From Epiperipatus broadwayi (taxonomy: Eukaryota; Onychophora; Udeonychophora; Euonychophora; Peripatidae), in the NCBI GenBank assembly GCA_028023455.1, contig JAQFVV010000072.1, positions 5,092,214 to 5,156,213 of the forward strand: a DNA stretch of 64,000 nucleotides, read 5' to 3'. Each line of letters starts with the position of its first letter. The stretch's first letter is position 1. Shown in pieces: positions 60,230 to 64,000 of this stretch. A program made the position numbers and the translations under genes. The notes under the pieces were generated by a model that searched no databases, had not been told where the DNA came from, and saw nothing but the letters and a program-made list of their open reading frames with translations.

Positions 60230-61130
60230 TATTCATACCTAAAAAGATAAATATAAATATTGAAATGGTAGTTTCATAACAGCAAGGGTTCATGTTATGT
60301 CTAAGTATCACAAACATAATACATTTGCAATATTTAGTTCTAAACGAATATTTGATTTCATTTATAAAACAAAATATTTAATTTTTATTACAAATATTAA
60401 TTATAAAAAAATAAAATTCTAGTCAAGAAACTAAACCTTAACAATCAATTAAATTATAAAGATCATTTAAACAAAATTATTTTTATTAATTTACAGATAA
60501 CTAAAAATTCCAAAACACATTACAAGATTAAAAGTAGCTTATATGGTAAAATTTGTAATTATATCTTCAGAATTTAGATTATAGGAATGTTGAAATGAAT
60601 TTTTACTGATTGACTAACGTAATTATTATTATTATTTGTATAAAATGGGGAGTCAATCAGAGAAGAATTAGTTGGTGACTTAGTTAATGAAAGGGATTGT
60701 GAAAAGAATTGATGCAAAACAGATACAGTGAACTAAACGATGCAAGTGAAATTCTCCATTTCTCTTCTGTCTACCCCATCATTATAAAAATGGTTCATAC
60801 TATGCTAGGAGATTCACTAGATGGTAAGCTAATCTTAAATTTAAGCCATGAAATATAAATGAAATCAAATGTCTGCAAAGATTATAAGTTAAAATATTTT
60901 GGATAACCAAACAACTATCTAAAAGAGAAAAAAAGAATTTGTTGCCAATTATCAAATAAATCCGTATATTATTACAATGAGCTCAGTGGGTGTACAACCA
61001 TTTTTGTGAATGCATTAAATTTCTGCAAATCAGAGAAGTTTCAAAAAAAGAAACTGGAAGTGAACATTTTTAGCGGGAAAGTTTATTTGATCATGTGATT
61101 TCTATTATCATATTTTGGGGTAATTAAAGC

Positions 61131-61215
61131 AAATAAGAGTAGTGGGTCGTGTGAAAGTCTGAGTTCGAATCCCGCCTATATTACAAATATAAAGCCTGTA
61201 CAATGTAATAATAAT
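61131..61215 (+). mobile_element. 3' part of a tRNA-derived SINE related to the 58 kb unit
   Basis: 'gtagtgggtcgtgtgaaagt' and 'ctgagttcgaatcccgccta' contain a clean Pol III box B (GTTCGAATCCC) and align with 'gtggtgggttgtttgaaagt' and 'ctgtgctcatatacccta' of the 58 kb unit; 'aagcctgtacaatgtaataa' follows. It ends in a TAA-type microsatellite. Confidence 0.65.
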
Positions 61216-62069
61216 AATGATAAATTATTAATGACTATAATGCTAAATTATTAATAAATTAATAAGACTTTGAAAGATGATTTCAAATCTTAAACCTGCT
61301 TGCTTGAATAAAAATAAAACAATGCTTTAATTTAAATAAATTGTAAATCAACTAGCTTACTTAAAAAAAATTTTTTTATTATGTCTTAAATCTAAAATGG
61401 TGAAATTAGTTTATTATAATTTATTAAAAAGATTATGAATAAGAAAAAAATTATAAAAAAAAAGGGAAAACTTAAATCAAAGAATTTCATATTAGATTAA
61501 AATAGAAAAAAGCAAGATTTTATTTAAACAATTTATTGAAAACGAAGAAAAATAATAATAAACAATTTTTAATCTAAATGAAATAAATATAAGAGTTAAA
61601 TTATGTATATCCTGTATGTATAAATACTTATACAGTATATACAAATGTGTCCAGTCAGTATTATTGGATGAATGGATGTTAATTAATTACATCAAAATCG
61701 CAAACAAGAGTTAATTATGTAAATAATTACACATAAACACATTTTATTTAAGTTGTTGTTGTCATAAATGGTGATTCATGATTGAAAATATTTACTTTTA
61801 TTTGTTTGATTTGGGCCTCCTTTATATTCATGTATTGGTTTACAGTTTATCATTTATATATGTGGGTGATAGTTTTCATAACATATACCATTTTAGAGAT
61901 TTTAAGTGATGATGAGTATAATTTATAAAAAACAAATTATGAAGTTATTGATAAATATAATATTTGCCAATAAACTTATATGTTGAGTTATTTGTTAGCC
62001 TAACTGCCAGAAGAGCATTGTCCTTTGCTGAACATCACCAATATCCATAAGAATTAAATGAGCAGCTCT

Positions 62070-62205
62070 CTAGTGCCATTTATAATAAGCTTAAGTAATC
62101 TGTAAATACCAAATGATAGCTAAAAGCCTATCTGGAAATATGGATTTAAATGCATTACCATCTGGCAATCATTAATTACTTAAGCTTATATTAGGTAATA
62201 GTAAG
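62070..62205. repeat. short TIR element (39-kb family MITE)
   Basis: 'ctctagtgccatttataata' and 'agcttaagtaat' at the left pair with 'attacttaagcttatattag' at the right; the interior 'aaaagcctatctggaaatat' matches the 39-kb family core. Similar to the element at 47.2 kb. Confidence 0.55.
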
Positions 62206-62991
62206 TATAGAGTTAATACTAAAATGCCATCATCACATACCTTCAGACAAATCTATTGGAAGACGATACAAGTATGCAATGTAATATGTTCAAGATATGA
62301 TATCTATGATTAGAAAATGGTACTTACAGTTAATTTTTTCTTAGTTTTATATAAATATATCTGATATATGGATCTAGGGAGTAAATAGCTCTAGGATTTA
62401 ATTAATCGTGAATATTAAGATGAAATCCTGTTCCTCTTCTTTGGTATATAGTTTCTCCTTTTAGACTTCAGTTTCTTTTCTTGCTGACTTTATATGTGCT
62501 TCTTTTCTTGATGTGCGATTGATCAACTCTTCTTTCGTTTTCTTTTAATCTATAATCTGGATTTGAATTACCTAGTTTTTAAATACATTGATTTCTTTCT
62601 TCCGAAAGTCATTATCAGATTACCTTGTTTAATGCACGAGTTTTTGATTAAATCATTTAATATTTAGACTAATTAGTTATAATTTTATAAATGCATTCAC
62701 ACACGTTTGGTATTTCAAAATCAATGTATTGAGGTTTTTTTACACACTTTAATTGATATGCATATTTCCTGTAATTTTTTCACACCATTATACTTGCTTT
62801 ATATACTTTATAAATATGTGTATTTTCCGAACACATACATACATAGTACGTATATTTAATAAGAAATTAGTAAAACCGATTAAAACTTGCATATTTTAAA
62901 TATTACAAGCTATTTATTTTCGACACTTTTTGGTTGATGTTAAAAACAGTTTATGTGTATATATATATATAAAGAAAGACAACATATTTAC

Positions 62992-63028
62992 GTGGTTCAT
63001 CCTCGATTATCTTAAAACCAGCGGCCAT
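62992..63028 (-). other. candidate NKAP leader exon with upstream ORF, or first exon of another gene
   Basis: The reverse strand has ATGGCCGCTGG with a fair start context, open for 12 codons (MAAGFKIIEDEP), then a donor CAC|GTAAAT. It is the most gene-like, GC-richer patch upstream of NKAP. Spliced to the NKAP acceptor at 60238, its frame would end at a TAG three bases past the NKAP ATG, making an overlapping uORF. Alternatively it starts another protein; no further exon was found. Confidence 0.35.
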
Positions 63029-63920
63029 ATTAATTAATGATCTTATATCATTAAATGTTAAGAAAATATACATATACTTTTATGTTAATGTCATTTTATT
63101 TACACAAAATAAACTTAAAATATTTACTTATATGATTATTCACTTTTCTTTAGAAAGTACAGGTATTTCTATTATATAGTTCAAGACCATTGAGAAGTAA
63201 ATAAAAGCTAACGTTAGTTTTCAACGGCTTTCCAAAACATGGATTACAAGTAGCAATTAAAAAAATGTACACAATTAAAAAAAAAAATGTACACATTATT
63301 TTTTAAAAAGATATTAAGAAATATTTATTACTCATAATAATAATATATTTTAACGAATATCACAATGAAATAAACTCACAACGTTAAAAAATAAACGACA
63401 ATAACAAACATTTGTAATTCGGCAGACGATTAATTTGTAAACAATAAACAGGAATAAAAATAAATAAATAGTATACTTTTAACTTTCATATATATATACT
63501 TAATCGTATATATATTGAAAAACAAAAAAAAAATCTTACTTTAATATCTATTTTTTAAAGTAAAAATTAGTTAATAACATTTACGTTACAGCTTATAAAT
63601 CAGCAGAGCGCCATCTGGTAAAGAAACATTTAATTTACTTTGTTTATATTAAGTTTCATTTAAAAAGAATAAAAATTATAATGGATCAAAAAAAAAAAAT
63701 TAATAACAATACTTTCATAAAAACATATATTATTTTATTTTATAATGCATTATTAATTGCAATGTACAAACAAATTGCTTTCTGATATCTAAAATAAGTT
63801 TTTTAATTATTGAATTTCAAAAATCTTACACTCTTCACCATAATGAAAGTGAATAATGTTAAAATGTTTATGAACTATATTTTTTAATTATTGTTATTAA
63901 TAGAGATTCAAAAATCTTTC

Positions 63921-64000
63921 TTTTTTTTCATATGTCAAATGCGTTGACCGGGCAGCGAACCCGGGCCGCTGCTTGGAAGGCAGCTATACTAACCGCTAGG
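63921..64000 (-). mobile_element. young tRNA-Gly(UCC)-like SINE, cut by the window end
   Basis: On the reverse strand, from the window edge: 'cctagcggttagtatagctg', 'ccttccaagcagcggcccgg', 'gttcgctgcccggtcaacgc', then 'atttgacatatgaaaaaaaa'. The anticodon loop CTTCCAA (UCC), T arm and 3' acceptor strand fit tRNA-Gly(UCC), while the tail matches the SINE copies elsewhere. It is the copy closest to the parent tRNA. About 8 bases of the 5' acceptor side lie outside the window. Confidence 0.8.

Larger units (their letters stand above)
60239..64000. other. upstream region of NKAP
   Basis: The NKAP transcript must start in or beyond this region because coding exon 1 is preceded by a splice acceptor. 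Apart from two repeats, a candidate exon near 63.0 kb and the terminal SINE, it is AT-rich. 'cagcagagcgccatctggta' at 63601-63620 is the only other less AT-rich motif; its complement contains AGATGGCGCT, found in both promoters and transposon ends. Confidence 0.5.

Noticed and set aside
63935-64000. A functional tRNA-Gly gene
   Set aside because: The tail 'TTTGACATATG' plus poly(A) matches the SINE copies, and the 5' acceptor side is not in the window; a SINE explains it better.

Overview
This is a strongly AT-rich animal nuclear window: spliced genes with multi-kilobase introns, tRNA-derived SINEs, several LINE lineages, mariner, pogo and hAT remnants, and an LTR element. The repeat mix (I-like and RTE-like LINEs, mariner relics) would suit an arthropod such as a chelicerate, but nothing here fixes the phylum, so I leave the organism as an unresolved metazoan. 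Nearly all long open frames are chance or transposon-derived; the two real host genes are found by exon reading rather than by ORF length.

Host genes. (1) The last coding exon of CWC15, a Prp19-associated spliceosome protein, lies on the + strand at 8847-8970; its earlier exons must be upstream of the window. (2) A complete coding sequence of NKAP, an RS-rich nuclear protein that works in splicing and transcriptional repression, lies on the - strand from 60229 down to 12712. It has seven coding exons (59505-60229, 45666-45746, 34142-34197, 30222-30449, 22167-22248, 17056-17205, 12712-12880). All phases join without a break to give 1491 nt, 496 residues. The two genes converge tail to tail about 3.7 kb apart.

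Layout. 1-8.8 kb: hAT end, RTE-type LINE scraps, a SINE with target-site duplication (TSD), a mariner relic, then the CWC15 exon. 9-12.7 kb: intergenic with LINE scraps. 12.7-60.2 kb: NKAP, whose introns hold most of the mobile DNA: mariner relic, foldback MITEs, SINEs, a pogo/Tigger relic next to a 2.7 kb I-like LINE (26.09-28.8 kb), a Jockey/CR1-type LINE (36.6-38.5 kb) carrying two SINEs, a palindromic compound repeat (38.8-40.2 kb), a second I-like LINE on the opposite strand (40.6-42.6 kb), and a recent LTR element (49867-57588) inside another inverted compound repeat (49.67-58.5 kb). 60.2-64 kb: probable NKAP 5' region with a candidate first exon, ending in a young tRNA-Gly-derived SINE cut by the window edge.

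The most unusual items are: the 7.7 kb LTR element with 2.6 kb LTRs, no pol genes, an unrecognised 362-residue reverse-strand ORF and a readable empty site in the neighbouring repeat; two separate head-to-head repeat compounds flanked by 14-17 bp direct repeats, lengths expected of LINE-type rather than cut-and-paste insertion; and a near-perfect 61 bp hairpin inside an NKAP intron.
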